Positions 26,316 to 35,242 of a DNA stretch of 64,000 nt are shown here, one piece after another. Origin of the DNA: DATAXV01 sp036272915 (GTDB lineage Bacteria > Chloroflexota > Dormibacteria > Dormibacterales > Dormibacteraceae); NCBI GenBank assembly GCA_036272915.1, contig DATAXV010000097.1:1-64000 (forward strand), read 5' to 3'. Numbering within the stretch: the first letter of the stretch is position 1; each line of letters begins with the position of its first letter. Made by a program: the position numbers and the translations under genes. The notes under the pieces were generated by a model that did no database searches, was not told the DNA's origin, and worked only from the letters and a program-made list of their open reading frames with translations.

Positions 26316-27101
26316 TCACTCTTGCACTGAACTCAGGAGCCGTGCCACATGCGCCTGGCAGCGACGGCACGAACAGTCGGAGTCGATCAGGGCGGAGAGA
26401 CCGCCCGCGGGAGCCGACACATGCTCCAGGACACGGTCCCAGTGGCCGCGTCGCTCCGCCACGCCGCCGCCGGCGAGCAGGAACGTCTCCAGCCGGCCGG
26501 CCAGCTCCGGATCCCATTCGCGGAGGTCGGGGAGCAGGCGCTTGCTGCTCCGCATCCAGCGGCCGCGGAGGCGGTAGTGCAGGCCGATCAGGCCCCCGAC
26601 GCCCATGGTCATGGCGAGCAGCGCCGACGCCGGGTCGGAGTCGACGAGGCGGTCGACCTTGTCGGCCTCGTGCCGGAGCAGGAACCGGATCTCGCGGATG
26701 GCGTCCGCGCCGACGGCCCGCGGCCGCACCTGCCTCGCCTCCCGGCGGAGGTGGCGCAGCGACCCGTCGCGGTCGAAGAGGATGGCCGACTCGGCGATGA
26801 TGGGCACCCTCTCCCTCCTCTCGATCTCGGCCGCGGTGTTCCGACGCAGACGCTCCATGGAGGGAGAGGAGAGGTCGAGCTTCACGCCGCCGATGCGGGG
26901 ATGGCTGAGGTTGAGGCAGGGCACCTCGTCGCCGACCACGATCACGGCGTCGACGTCGCTCCCGGGACCGCCCTCGCTTCTGGCCAGGGATCCGAAGACG
27001 AACGCGCCGAGGTAGCGAGGCTCGCGCTCCAGATCTCGCAGCGCGCGCACGGCGTTCCGGAATCGAGGTTGCACCTGGTCGGGATCCAGCTCCACGTCCA
27101 C
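26316..27101 (-). CDS. Nucleotidyltransferase-domain protein
   Basis: Protein of about 261 aa from the GTG at 27101; other GTGs close by make the start uncertain, and the frame extending to 27581 overlaps the divergent VOC gene. The Pol-beta-type nucleotidyltransferase motif is clear: GAFVFGSLARSEGGPGSDVD with the GS and DxD metal residues, then VKLDLSSPS carrying the third carboxylate. A helical C-terminal half follows and ends with a cysteine cluster CSCRRC that could bind metal. Relatives include aminoglycoside nucleotidyltransferases and MNT-type toxin-antitoxin proteins; no HEPN partner is adjacent. Confidence 0.75.
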   Translation of the reverse strand: MDVELDPDQVQPRFRNAVRALRDLEREPRYLGAFVFGSLARSEGGPGSDVDAVIVVGDEVPCLNLSHPRIGGVKLDLSSPSMERLRRNTAAEIERRERVPIIAESAILFDRDGSLRHLRREARQVRPRAVGADAIREIRFLLRHEADKVDRLVDSDPASALLAMTMGVGGLIGLHYRLRGRWMRSSKRLLPDLREWDPELAGRLETFLLAGGGVAERRGHWDRVLEHVSAPAGGLSALIDSDCSCRRCQAHVARLLSSVQE

Positions 27102-27202
27102 AACTATCGACCCGACGACCTGTCGATTTCCGGCCGTCGCCGTTCGTCGGGATGGATGATGGGGCCGTCCCCGGTCCCGGCTCGAACAAGGAGTGAGGTC
27201 AG

Positions 27203-27574
27203 ATGGCCAACGGTGAGATCTGCTGGTGGGAGATCGAGGTCCCCGACGCCGAGCGCGCGAAGGACTTCTACGGCAGGGCGTTCGGCTGGGACTTCGAGCC
27301 CATGCCCGGCTACGACGGCTACCTGATGGCCAAGCTCGACGGCAAGACCATCGGCGCGATCCAGGCCTCGCAGGAGCCCGTTCCGGCGGGCAGGGCCGTG
27401 CGCCTCTACGTCGAGACCGACGACCTCGAGGCGGCGGTCCGCAGGACCGAGGACGCGGGCGGGGCGGTCGACATGGCCCGAACCCCGATCGGCGACACCG
27501 GCGGCTGGTTCGCGCTGGTCCGGGATCCGTTCGGCAGCCGCATCGGCATCTGGACCGGCCAGGCGGCGGGCTGA
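27203..27574 (+). CDS. VOC family (glyoxalase-like) protein
   Basis: Protein of 123 aa with two beta-alpha-beta-beta-beta modules of the vicinal oxygen chelate fold. It starts ICWWEIEVPDAERAKDFYG and FGWDFEPMPGYDGY, and ends GGWFALVRDPFGSRIGIW, the usual closing strand. Small single-domain VOC proteins of this kind include resistance proteins and antibiotic-binding or lyase enzymes; the specific function is unknown. A GGAGTGAGGTC ribosome-binding region precedes the ATG. It probably shares a transcript with the DinB-fold gene 39 bp downstream. Confidence 0.85.
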   Translation: MANGEICWWEIEVPDAERAKDFYGRAFGWDFEPMPGYDGYLMAKLDGKTIGAIQASQEPVPAGRAVRLYVETDDLEAAVRRTEDAGGAVDMARTPIGDTGGWFALVRDPFGSRIGIWTGQAAG

Positions 27575-27613
27575 CCCGCACGCCGCGGCCTCGCTCCTGG
27601 CATCCTGGGGCTC

Positions 27614-28384
27614 ATGGCCGCCATCAGCGAGGAGCACTACCGGGCCGCGTTCACAGCCCAGACGGATGGGATCGCCCGGATCGCCGAGACGGCCGATCCG
27701 GGCACCCCCATCGCCACCTGCCCGGGATGGACGCTGGCGCATCTGATCCAGCACGTGGGCAAGGTTCACCGGCGGGCGGCCGCCACCGTCCGGCGCGGAG
27801 AGCGCGTCCCCGATGAGGAGCTCGAGGACACGGTGCCTCCGGCCGGCGGCGAGGGGGACTGGCTGCGAGCCGGAGCGGAGCGCGTGGTGGAGGAGATCGG
27901 GCGGCGCGGACTTGACGCCCCGGCCTGGCTCTTCGCCCGACCCGGCACGGCGGGACTCTGGCTGCGCCGCGTGACCCACGAGACGACGGTCCACCACGCC
28001 GACGCGGCCTTCAGCTGCGGGCGCGAGTGGTCGGCGCCGCCCGACCTGGCCGCCGACGGCGTGACCGAGGCGCTGGAGTTCTTCTGCTCGCCCGGTGCCG
28101 CGGCCAGAAGGCCCAGCCTGAAGGAGCTTCGAGGCCGGGGCGAGACGCTCCACCTCCACGCAACCGACGAGGGCCTCGGCTCCGCTGGTGAGTGGCTGGT
28201 CGAGCGGACGCCGGACGGGCCCGTCTCGAGCCAGGAGCACCGGAAGGCCGACGTCGCCGTGCGCGGCCAGGCCGAGGTCCTGCTCCTCCTGCTGATGAGG
28301 CGAGCCCCGGCCGCCGATCCACGCCTGACGATCTTCGGCGAGTCCTCGCTTCTCGACCACTGGCTGGACCACACCGCCTTCTGA
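27614..28384 (+). CDS. Maleylpyruvate isomerase/mycothiol-dependent DinB-fold protein
   Basis: Protein of 256 aa. The N-terminal DinB four-helix bundle shows CPGWTLAHLIQHVGKVHRR, with the first metal histidine, and LRRVTHETTVHHADA with the HExxxH-like pair that completes the metal site. A C-terminal MDMPI domain covers about 165-250 (LHLHATDEG). This architecture belongs to the family of mycothiol-dependent maleylpyruvate isomerases and related thiol transferases. Use of mycothiol is inferred from the family, not shown. It follows the VOC gene in the same direction. Confidence 0.85.
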   Translation: MAAISEEHYRAAFTAQTDGIARIAETADPGTPIATCPGWTLAHLIQHVGKVHRRAAATVRRGERVPDEELEDTVPPAGGEGDWLRAGAERVVEEIGRRGLDAPAWLFARPGTAGLWLRRVTHETTVHHADAAFSCGREWSAPPDLAADGVTEALEFFCSPGAAARRPSLKELRGRGETLHLHATDEGLGSAGEWLVERTPDGPVSSQEHRKADVAVRGQAEVLLLLLMRRAPAADPRLTIFGESSLLDHWLDHTAF

Positions 28385-28461
28385 CCGCCCGGGCGCGAGC
28401 GTGGTCGGCCGCCCGTCTCGAGCCCTCCGCCAACCTTTACCACCAGCCGGTCACCCTCCGC

Positions 28462-29288
28462 TCACCGAGATGCTGCCGGCGCGGTGAGGAACTCGGGCCA
28501 GCAGACCTCGGTCTGGTGACGGGCCTCATCGGCGGTGTCGTAGGCGGAGACCATATAGTTCTCGCGGATCGGCCCATCCACGCCGATCGCCCTCTCGGTG
28601 ACGAAGCCGCCGAGGGCCCCGTAGGTCGTGTCCAGGTCGTCGAACGCCCCGCGATGCACAGCGACGGCCAGCTCGGCTCCGGGCAGCTCGAGCACCCCCG
28701 GCTGGCGGGAGGGACCCGGACCGCCCGTCACCGGAATGAAGGCGGTGACCTCGCCGAGGCCGGCCTGGAAGAACTCCGCCGGGTAGAGTGCACTGTCGGG
28801 TCCGGACCGCTGCAGGCCGGCGATGGTGAGCGCCTCGTGCAGCTGGTCGAATGCCGCGCCCCACCACTGTCCGACGTCGTCCATGGCCACCCGGGACCGC
28901 AGCCCGAACACGTGCGCCGGGGGGATGGACCTGTATTCCACCGCGATCGTGGGCGGCGGCTCCTCGAGCAGGCGCCGCAGCGAGGCCACCGTGGCTCGGG
29001 TCTGCTCAAGGTGCCGCTCCATATGCCGCGGGTGAGCGGCGATGCCGGCGTTGCGCGCGGCCGTGTCCGGCGCGGCCAGCACCACCCTGATCTCCTCCAG
29101 CGGCATACCCAGGTCCCGCAGCCTACGGATGACCTGGGCCGCCGGGACCTGGTCCGGCCGGTACCGGCGTAGCCGGTCTCCGGGTCGATGTCGGCGGGAA
29201 CCAGCAGCCCGGTGTCGTGATAGTGGCGGAGTGCCTTGATGCTGAGGTAGGTCATCTTGGCGAACTCACCGATGCCGAGCAGATTCAC
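28462..29288 (-). pseudogene. MerR-type regulator with GyrI-like domain, frameshifted
   Basis: The N-terminus LGIGEFAKMTYLSIKALRHY, DTGLLVPADIDPETGY is a MerR winged helix; the rest continues in a second frame from RPDQVPAAQVIRRLRDLGMP into LEEIRVVLAAPDTAARNAGI and a coiled coil, then a GyrI-like effector-binding domain (VEYRSIPPAHVFGLRSRV). One base is out of step near 29166 to 29172. The GTG start at 29288 overlaps the stop of the SRPBCC gene (GTGA), implying one operon. If the shift is an assembly error the gene is an intact drug- or metabolite-sensing MerR activator of about 275 aa. Confidence 0.75.
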
Positions 29289-29688
29289 CCGTGCTTCTCC
29301 AGAGTGGCCCTGATCGTCCCGAGTCCCCGCTCCATGAGCTCGCTGACGGTGGAGGCGAGGTCGTGGGGAAGCAGGTCGGCGGTCCACACGAACCGCGTCC
29401 GAGTACCCCGTCGCCGAAGACCTGCGCGGACGCGCCGTAGTGGGTGAGGCCCAGCGAGCCGTCGGCGACCGCCCACGCCAGCCGCCTGGCCTGCTCGTCG
29501 GCACTGACGAACAACTCGCGGACGACCGAGCCGTTGAAGAACGTCACCACCCTGTCCGCTCCGTCGACCTGCGCGTCGAGCAGAAAGCCGGGAACCAGCC
29601 GCCGATGTACCGCTGCCCAGTCACGGAGGGCGTCCCAGGCGATCTCGGGATCCACGTCGATGGTGATCTGTCGGATAACAGTGGCCAT
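29285..29688 (-). pseudogene. SRPBCC (START-like) protein, frameshifted near the C-terminus
   Basis: From the ATG at 29688 (GAGGA upstream) the frame reads MATVIRQITIDVDPEIAWDAL, WAAVHRRLVPGFLLDAQVDG, RVVTFFNGSVVRELFV and SLGLTHYGASAQVFGDG, all typical of polyketide-cyclase-like SRPBCC proteins. After a run of four Gs near 29405 the natural C-terminus, TRTRFVWTADLLPHDLA to TLEKHG, is in another frame and stops at 29285. Restored length would be about 134 aa. Its stop overlaps the MerR start. The likely role is binding of a hydrophobic ligand, perhaps the signal of the regulator. Confidence 0.75.
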
Positions 29689-29982
29689 ATTTCCGTCCTC
29701 AGCGTTTCTCTGCAGGAGCTCAGCGATCGCCGGGCAAGGGGTCCCAGCGGAAACCAGGCACCGGGCGATGACGATCACGGTGCCCCCTCCCCCTACCGGA
29801 GAGTCAAGCTCGCGCCGCGCCGAAGCTCGGCCTCGTTCCCTCGGGCGCGACGGCGAGGTGGACACTTCGACGTGGGGGCGCCAGCTGCCTCTCCGCCCTG
29901 GCGCGGCGAGGCAGCCGGAAGTCCCACATGGCCAATCGCCCTCGAGCAGGTCCCGTCGCGGGCGCCACGCTGACGGCCGGCG

Positions 29983-30735
29983 TCAGAAGGGAGGCCGGCT
30001 CCCGGGTTGGGCCCGCAGGTTGAGCGGTCCGGGGAGGGCGCGCTCGGCGGTGTCGATCAGGCGCGCCTCGTTCTTGCGGACGATGACGAGGCTGGCGAGC
30101 ACCACGCCGACCGCGAACACGATCAGGCCGAGCTCGACCGGACCGCTGAAGCGCCTGATCACGCTTCCCGCCAGGTAGTAGCCGAGGCCGATCAGGTTGG
30201 CCCAGAGGATGCCGCCGATCAGATTGGCGATCTCGAAACGGATCCAGCCCATCCGGTTGAGCCCGCCCAGGAAGGAGACGTAGGCGCGGAGCACGACCAG
30301 GAACCGGCCGAGGACGATGACGCCGGCGCCGTAGCGCATGAACAGGTAGCGCCCGACCTTCAGCCTGCCCTCGCTGATCCGGAGCGGGCCGGCGACGCGG
30401 ACCAGCACCGGAGCGCCTCCCCAGTAGCCGATCGAGAAGCCGATGTTGCCGCCGATCAGCGCGCCGACGGTGGCGGCGGCGATCACCCAGCCGATGCTGA
30501 GCTGGTGCAGCGTGGCGGCCAGGATCGCACCGGCGATGAGCGCTGTCTCTCCGGGCACCGGGATGCCCAGGTACTCCAGAGCGACGATCCCCAGGATCAG
30601 CCCGTACGCGGGTCCCGCCGGCAGCTTGTTGAGGTCGATGCCGAGGATCGAGTGCTGGGTGATCAGGTCGTGGAGCGGGTTGTGGTGCGCGATCAGCCGG
30701 TGAATGACGTCGTGGTGAGCTGTCGTCAGGTACAT
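29983..30735 (-). CDS. DedA family membrane protein
   Basis: Protein of 250 aa from the ATG at 30735, which has AGGAGG at seven-base spacing; a frame to 30768 is longer but lacks a site. Five or six membrane segments are seen, with YLGIPVPGETALIAGAIL, GGNIGFSIGYWGG and the conserved YGAGVIVLGRFLVVLRAYVS and GGLNRMGWIRFEIANLIGG of DedA/SNARE-associated proteins. These proteins flip or scramble undecaprenyl phosphate and phospholipids. The 294 bases downstream to the SRPBCC gene hold nothing recognisable. Confidence 0.92.
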   Translation of the reverse strand: MYLTTAHHDVIHRLIAHHNPLHDLITQHSILGIDLNKLPAGPAYGLILGIVALEYLGIPVPGETALIAGAILAATLHQLSIGWVIAAATVGALIGGNIGFSIGYWGGAPVLVRVAGPLRISEGRLKVGRYLFMRYGAGVIVLGRFLVVLRAYVSFLGGLNRMGWIRFEIANLIGGILWANLIGLGYYLAGSVIRRFSGPVELGLIVFAVGVVLASLVIVRKNEARLIDTAERALPGPLNLRAQPGSRPPF

Positions 30736-30868
30736 CCGTCGGCCTCCTGGCCGGACCGAGCTCGGCACCCGCCGGAACCGAGTGGTGGGTGGAGCGTGAA
30801 CGCCATCGTCGTCTGGAGTCTACCTGCGCTTCCCCGGACGCGGACGTCCGCCACGCGAGCGATGAGCC

Positions 30869-31975
30869 TCAGCCCTGGCGGGCGGAGATGACCCGGGTCA
30901 GGTCGGCCGGTGAGAGGATCCCGACCAGCTCCTCGCCGTCGAAGACCAGCACCCGGCGCTCCATGGCCGGACCGAGGCGGGCGAGGAGCTTGTCGAGCGG
31001 CTCGTCGCGGGTGGTCCTGGGCATGCGCTCGATGGGAATGGCGACGTCCCGCAGGCGCCGGCCCTGCGCCGCCGGTCCCGCCTGGACCACGTCGCCGAGC
31101 CGGATGACACCGCTCAGCCTGCCGCCGACGTCGTGCAGCGGGAACGTGGAGAAGCGGCGCTGGGGGGCGACCGAGGTCAGGAACTGCTCGACCGTCAGCC
31201 AGTCGGGGATCGTGTACACGGGCGAGCTCATCGCCGCCGAGACGGGCACGCCACGGAGACCAGCCCTGGCCGTTGTCGCCGAGTCCTCGGCGCTGGCCGC
31301 GGAGAGCAGGAACCAGCCCATGAAGACGATCCACATGCCGTCGAGGATCGAACCCAGGAAGAACTCGATGAGGCCTCCGACGATCATCAGATAGGCGACG
31401 GCGCGTCCGACCAGGGCCGCCCGGTGGACACCTCGCTGACGGCTTCCGGAGCGCCACCAGAGCAGCGCGCTGAGCAGCCTCCCGCCGTCGAGCGGGAACG
31501 CCGGGATCATGTTGAAGACGGCGAGGGCGCCGTTGAGGAGGGCGAGCCAGCCGAACACGGTCGAGACCAGCGGCCGGCCACCGGTGAGGAGGGCGCCGCC
31601 GAGCGCGACGCCGCCGACGGCGAGGCTGGTGAGCGGGCCGACGACCGTGATCAGCGCCTCGGACCGGGCGCTGTCCGGCTCGCCCTGGAGCTGGGAGACA
31701 CCGCCGAAGAGCCAGAGGGTGATGCCGGCGACGCGGACTCCGCGGCTGCGGGCGACCAGGGCGTGGGCCATCTCGTGGGCGAGCAGGCCGACGTAGAAGA
31801 GAAGGGCGCCGACGACGGCGGCGACCCAGTACTCGACGGCGGGCTCACCCGGCGCCGACTTGGGCAGGACCGTTCCGGCCAGGGTCCAGGCGATGAGCGC
31901 GAAGACGAAGACGAGACTCCAGTTGACCGCGATCTGGATGCCGAAGATCCTGCCGATGCGGAAGGTGGGCGTCAT
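30869..31975 (-). CDS. Site-2 protease (M50) with C-terminal CBS domains
   Basis: Protein of 368 aa. Membrane helices alternate with zinc ligands: HEMAH at 67-71 and NMIPAFPLDGGR near 153-164 with the third ligand Asp. Residues about 235-365 carry two CBS domains (VSAAMSSPVYTIPDWLTVEQ and RVLVFDGEELVGILSPADL). The layout fits the SpoIVFB/Rip3-like class of intramembrane proteases whose CBS pair senses adenine nucleotides. It would cut single-pass substrates such as anti-sigma factors. The TetR/ECF regulators nearby are not obvious partners. Monocistronic, 133 bp upstream of DedA. Confidence 0.92.
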   Translation of the reverse strand: MTPTFRIGRIFGIQIAVNWSLVFVFALIAWTLAGTVLPKSAPGEPAVEYWVAAVVGALLFYVGLLAHEMAHALVARSRGVRVAGITLWLFGGVSQLQGEPDSARSEALITVVGPLTSLAVGGVALGGALLTGGRPLVSTVFGWLALLNGALAVFNMIPAFPLDGGRLLSALLWWRSGSRQRGVHRAALVGRAVAYLMIVGGLIEFFLGSILDGMWIVFMGWFLLSAASAEDSATTARAGLRGVPVSAAMSSPVYTIPDWLTVEQFLTSVAPQRRFSTFPLHDVGGRLSGVIRLGDVVQAGPAAQGRRLRDVAIPIERMPRTTRDEPLDKLLARLGPAMERRVLVFDGEELVGILSPADLTRVISARQG

Positions 31976-32053
31976 GGTCTGCTCCGCCTCTACGGAGGAG
32001 AGTCTATGGACATTCCGGGGCGCTGCCCAGCCCGCTGAGCCGGTCGGCGGCCG

Positions 32054-32938
32054 TCAGTCGCCTCCCGGCGCCGTGGGCGTGCCGAGCACGGCCGCGGCGA
32101 TGCGGTCGACCTCCGCGCGCTCCTTCGCCGTCAGCGTGCGCAGCGGCCCGCGCACCTCCTCCTCGATGGGCACGCCCCTCAGGTGGAGGACCCGCTTGAG
32201 GGCGGCCTGGAGGGGAAGGCCGGTGAAGGCCCGGCGCAGCTCGCCGACCGCCCGCTGCGACTCCTCCGTCCGCTCGTTCACGGTGCGGACGACGATCTCG
32301 GGGAAGGCGGCGGCCATGCCGGAGACGGCGCCGACGGCGCCCCTGTCCATGCCCTGGCCGATCAGAGGCTCCGCCCCGACGAAGATGGCGAGGCCCTCGA
32401 GCAGGTAGGGCTCGAGCCGCTCCCAGGGCCGGTCGGAGACCTTGAGGCCGGCCAGGTTGGGCAGCCGCTGGCGCAGCTCCGCGATCACGTCGAGCGGGAT
32501 CGGATAGCCGCTGCGGTCGGCGAACTCGTAGATGAAGAAGGGGACCGGATCACAGGCCCGGCCGGCGGCCGTGAAGTGGTCGAGGAGGGCCTGCGGGTCG
32601 GCCGGATAGTAGGGCGGCGCGATGACGGCGACGGCGTGGGCCCCGATGGTGGCGGCGTGGCCGGCGAGCTCGACCGTGTCCCGTGTCGTCTGCGCTCCGC
32701 AGTGGACCATGACCGTGAGCCGGCCGCGGCCCGCCTTCATGAAGGCGTCGGCCACCTGCCGCCGCTCGGCCGGGGAGAGGAGGATCCCCTCGCCGGTCGT
32801 GCCCAGGGCCAGCGCCCCGTCCAGGCCGGAGGAGGCGAGGAGCTCGACCATGGGCCCGATCGCGGCCAGGTCGACCTCGTCGCCACCCGCGGTGAGCGGC
32901 GTCACGCACGCCGCGACGGTGCCCTTGAACGATCTCAT
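32054..32938 (-). CDS. DapA-family aldolase/dehydratase (dihydrodipicolinate synthase-like)
   Basis: Protein of 294 aa from the ATG at 32938 (AGGA upstream). The class I TIM-barrel signatures are present: GTTGEG (47-52), the tyrosine of FFIYEF (Tyr137) and the Schiff-base lysine Lys166 in NLAGLKVSD. The extended substrate-specific loop differs from true dihydrodipicolinate synthase, and lysine-pathway genes are absent, so a 2-keto-3-deoxy sugar acid or sialic-acid-type aldolase is more likely. That would fit the sugar-acid genes at 4-10 kb. Confidence 0.8.
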   Translation of the reverse strand: MRSFKGTVAACVTPLTAGGDEVDLAAIGPMVELLASSGLDGALALGTTGEGILLSPAERRQVADAFMKAGRGRLTVMVHCGAQTTRDTVELAGHAATIGAHAVAVIAPPYYPADPQALLDHFTAAGRACDPVPFFIYEFADRSGYPIPLDVIAELRQRLPNLAGLKVSDRPWERLEPYLLEGLAIFVGAEPLIGQGMDRGAVGAVSGMAAAFPEIVVRTVNERTEESQRAVGELRRAFTGLPLQAALKRVLHLRGVPIEEEVRGPLRTLTAKERAEVDRIAAAVLGTPTAPGGD

Positions 32939-32992
32939 CTCTAAACGTCCTCCTTGACTGCCGGGTCGCCGACTCCCGCTCTCCAGCATCTC

Positions 32993-33300
32993 ATGCCGCC
33001 CCGTCCGCCGCGGGACGCCGCCGGGACAGCGGAACTGGCGGGCGAGAGCCTCCTACACCTGGACGTCGCCGCCCTCAACGTCTGGCGCGCGGGCGGCCGG
33101 CTCGTGCTCGCCGGCCGGGGATCGGCGGCGGTTGGGAATCCCTGGCTCGACCGCCACCTCCCGCTGGTCGCGCTGGGCGCCGAGGGCCAGCAGCCGCTGC
33201 TGACGCCCTCCCGCGACTCCAATCCGGTCCTCTCCGACCTTCGTCGGCGCCGCCTGGCGGTCGCGCTCGCCTGGGCCGCCCGCCCAACCCGGCCTGAGCC
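32993..33300 (+). pseudogene. Remnant of an APH-fold phosphotransferase
   Basis: The frame from 32993 reads ELAGESLLHLDVAALNVW, GGRLVLAGRGSAAVGNPWLD and HLPLVALGAEGQQ. This aligns by eye with the catalytic loop of aminoglycoside phosphotransferases (LLHxDxxxxN, then VDWxWAAVGNPWLDLA), but the metal-binding Asp of the VDW strand is replaced and the N-lobe is missing. The frame continues without a stop over the TetR gene end. I read it as a decayed fragment rather than a gene. A related, apparently intact N-lobe is at the left edge of the window. Confidence 0.45.
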
Positions 33301-33336
33301 GCCGCCGGGGCCTCGCCCGCCATCTGAACCCCGGAG

Positions 33337-33933
33337 TCAGGCGCCCCAGGCGCGGATGAAGTCGGTGGCGGCGCGGCGGAAGAGCAGCCGCACCCCCTCG
33401 GCTCCGCCCGGGAGCGCACCCGACAGGCCGAGCATGGCCAGCCCGTGGATGGTCCCCCAGAGGACCATGATCGCCTCCACCTTCTCGGCGGCGCCCAGAC
33501 CGGGGGCGGCGCCGTGCACCAGCCGGCCGGCGATCTCGGTCAGCCGCCCGGACTCGGCGGGCCAGGGGTCGGCGCCCGCACCGGCGCCGGTGAGGTCGTG
33601 CATCAGGAGATAGACGTCGGGGTTGGCACGGGCGAAGTCCCAGTAGGCCTCGACCGCGGCGAGCAGCCGCTCGCGGGGATCGCTCCGGCCGGCGATGGCC
33701 AGCGCCGCGGCGTCGGCGAGCTCGGCGAAGCCGGCTCTCCGGAGCTCGGCCAGCACCTCCGCCTTGCCCGCGAAGTGGTCGTAGATGACCGGCGGGCTGT
33801 ACTCGATCCGCTCCGCGATGCCACGAATGGTGAGGGCCGGCCAGCCTGATTGGGAGGCGATCTCCCGCGCCGCGCGAAGGATCCCCTCGCGCTGCTCGGC
33901 CCGATGCCGCTCCCGGCGTTCCCTGATCCCCAT
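33337..33933 (-). CDS. TetR family regulator with WHG-type C-terminal domain
   Basis: Protein of 198 aa from the ATG at 33933. The HTH is at about 14-60: GILRAAREIASQSGWPALTI, RGIAERIEYSPPVIYDHFAG. The C-terminal part (VLWGTIHGLAMLGLSGALPG) matches the WHG domain of TetR_C_13 proteins. The gene is divergent from the cytochrome P450 with 63 bp between starts, so it probably represses that gene and itself. A weak inverted repeat TCTA-N7-TAGA at 33944-33958 in this gap could be part of the operator. An ATG in-frame at about 33969 would overlap it. Confidence 0.9.
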   Translation of the reverse strand: MGIRERRERHRAEQREGILRAAREIASQSGWPALTIRGIAERIEYSPPVIYDHFAGKAEVLAELRRAGFAELADAAALAIAGRSDPRERLLAAVEAYWDFARANPDVYLLMHDLTGAGAGADPWPAESGRLTEIAGRLVHGAAPGLGAAEKVEAIMVLWGTIHGLAMLGLSGALPGGAEGVRLLFRRAATDFIRAWGA

Positions 33934-33996
33934 CTGCTGGTAGTCTATCGAGCGTAGAATTCCGAACATCGTTAGGAAACGGCGGAGGAAGTCGCG

Positions 33997-35154
33997 ATGG
34001 GAGCTGAGCCCGAGCACCTGGGGCCGGAGATGGAGCCGTTCGGCTGGTACCGGACGATGCGCGAGAGCACGCCCGTCCTCCACACCGACCGCGGCGCCTG
34101 GAGCACCGGAGGCGTGTGGATGGCCTTCCGCCACACCGACGTCCAGCGCGTCCTGTCCGACCACGACGCCTTCTCCTCGGAGTACGGGAACCTCGGCCTG
34201 ATCAACACCGACCCTCCCCGTCACCGCCAGCTTCGCAACCTGGTCACGCTGGCCTTCACGCCCCGCTCCGTCGAGTCGCTCAGGGCGCGGATCACCGAGA
34301 TCGTCGGGGACCTTCTCGACGGCGTGGCCGAGGCCGGCGGGATGGACCTGATCGACGAGTTCGCCGTTCCCCTCCCGGTCACCGTCATCGCCGAGCTGCT
34401 CGGCATCCCCGTCTCCGACCGGGAGCGCTTCAAGCTGTGGTCGGACGCGATCGTGACCGGCGGCGGCGACCGGATGAGCCACTCCCAGGCCATGATCGAG
34501 ATGGGTGCCTACTTCACCGACCTCCTCGAAGAGCGCCGCCGGCATCCCCGCGCCGACCTGGTCAGCGAACTGCTCGCGGCCCGGATCGACGGCGAATCGC
34601 TGAGCCAGCAGGACCTGCTCAGCTTCTGCGTCCTCCTCCTCATCGCCGGCAACGAGACCACCACCAACCTGATCGGCAACGCGATCATCTGCCTCGACAC
34701 CCATCCCGAGGCGCTCGAGGAGCTGCGGGCGGATCCGGCCCTGCTCCCCACCGCGATCGAGGAGGTGCTCCGCTTCCGATCCCCGGTCCAGTCCATGTTC
34801 CGGATGACCAAGGTGGAGGTCGAGCTCGGCGGTGAGCGCATCCCGCCCGGCAGCCAGGTCGTGGCCTGGATCGGCTCCGCCAACCGCGATCCCCTGCAGT
34901 TCCCCGATCCCGACCGGTTCGACGTCCGCCGCTCGCCCAACCGGCATCTCGCCTTCGGGCATGGCATCCACTTCTGCCTGGGCGCGCCGCTGGCCCGCCT
35001 CGAGGGGCTGGTCGCGCTCGACGCGCTGCTGCGCCGGCTGCCCGGGCTGGCGGTGGACCGCAGCCACCGGCTGCACCGGCTGGAGAGCAACATCGTCTAC
35101 GGCGTGCGAAGCCTGCCGGTGACGTTCGAGCCGCACCCCGCCGTCTCCGCCTGA
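33997..35154 (+). CDS. Cytochrome P450
   Basis: Protein of 385 aa, standard for soluble bacterial P450s. Oxygen-activation helix AGNETTT at 217-223, ExxR motif EVLR (256-259), and heme-binding loop FGHGIHFCLG with Cys327 are all present. It hydroxylates or oxidises an unidentified substrate and needs ferredoxin and reductase, which are not adjacent. The two SDR genes that follow in the same direction may act on the oxidised product. The promoter region is shared with the divergent TetR gene. GGCGGAGGAAG precedes the ATG. Confidence 0.93.
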   Translation: MGAEPEHLGPEMEPFGWYRTMRESTPVLHTDRGAWSTGGVWMAFRHTDVQRVLSDHDAFSSEYGNLGLINTDPPRHRQLRNLVTLAFTPRSVESLRARITEIVGDLLDGVAEAGGMDLIDEFAVPLPVTVIAELLGIPVSDRERFKLWSDAIVTGGGDRMSHSQAMIEMGAYFTDLLEERRRHPRADLVSELLAARIDGESLSQQDLLSFCVLLLIAGNETTTNLIGNAIICLDTHPEALEELRADPALLPTAIEEVLRFRSPVQSMFRMTKVEVELGGERIPPGSQVVAWIGSANRDPLQFPDPDRFDVRRSPNRHLAFGHGIHFCLGAPLARLEGLVALDALLRRLPGLAVDRSHRLHRLESNIVYGVRSLPVTFEPHPAVSA

Positions 35155-35242
35155 GCCCAGACCGGGGAGAGGAGCACACTCTTATCCACGCGGCCCCTCT
35201 CGGTTCCCATCCGCTCCCGGCCGCGAAGTGGAGGTGTGTCGC

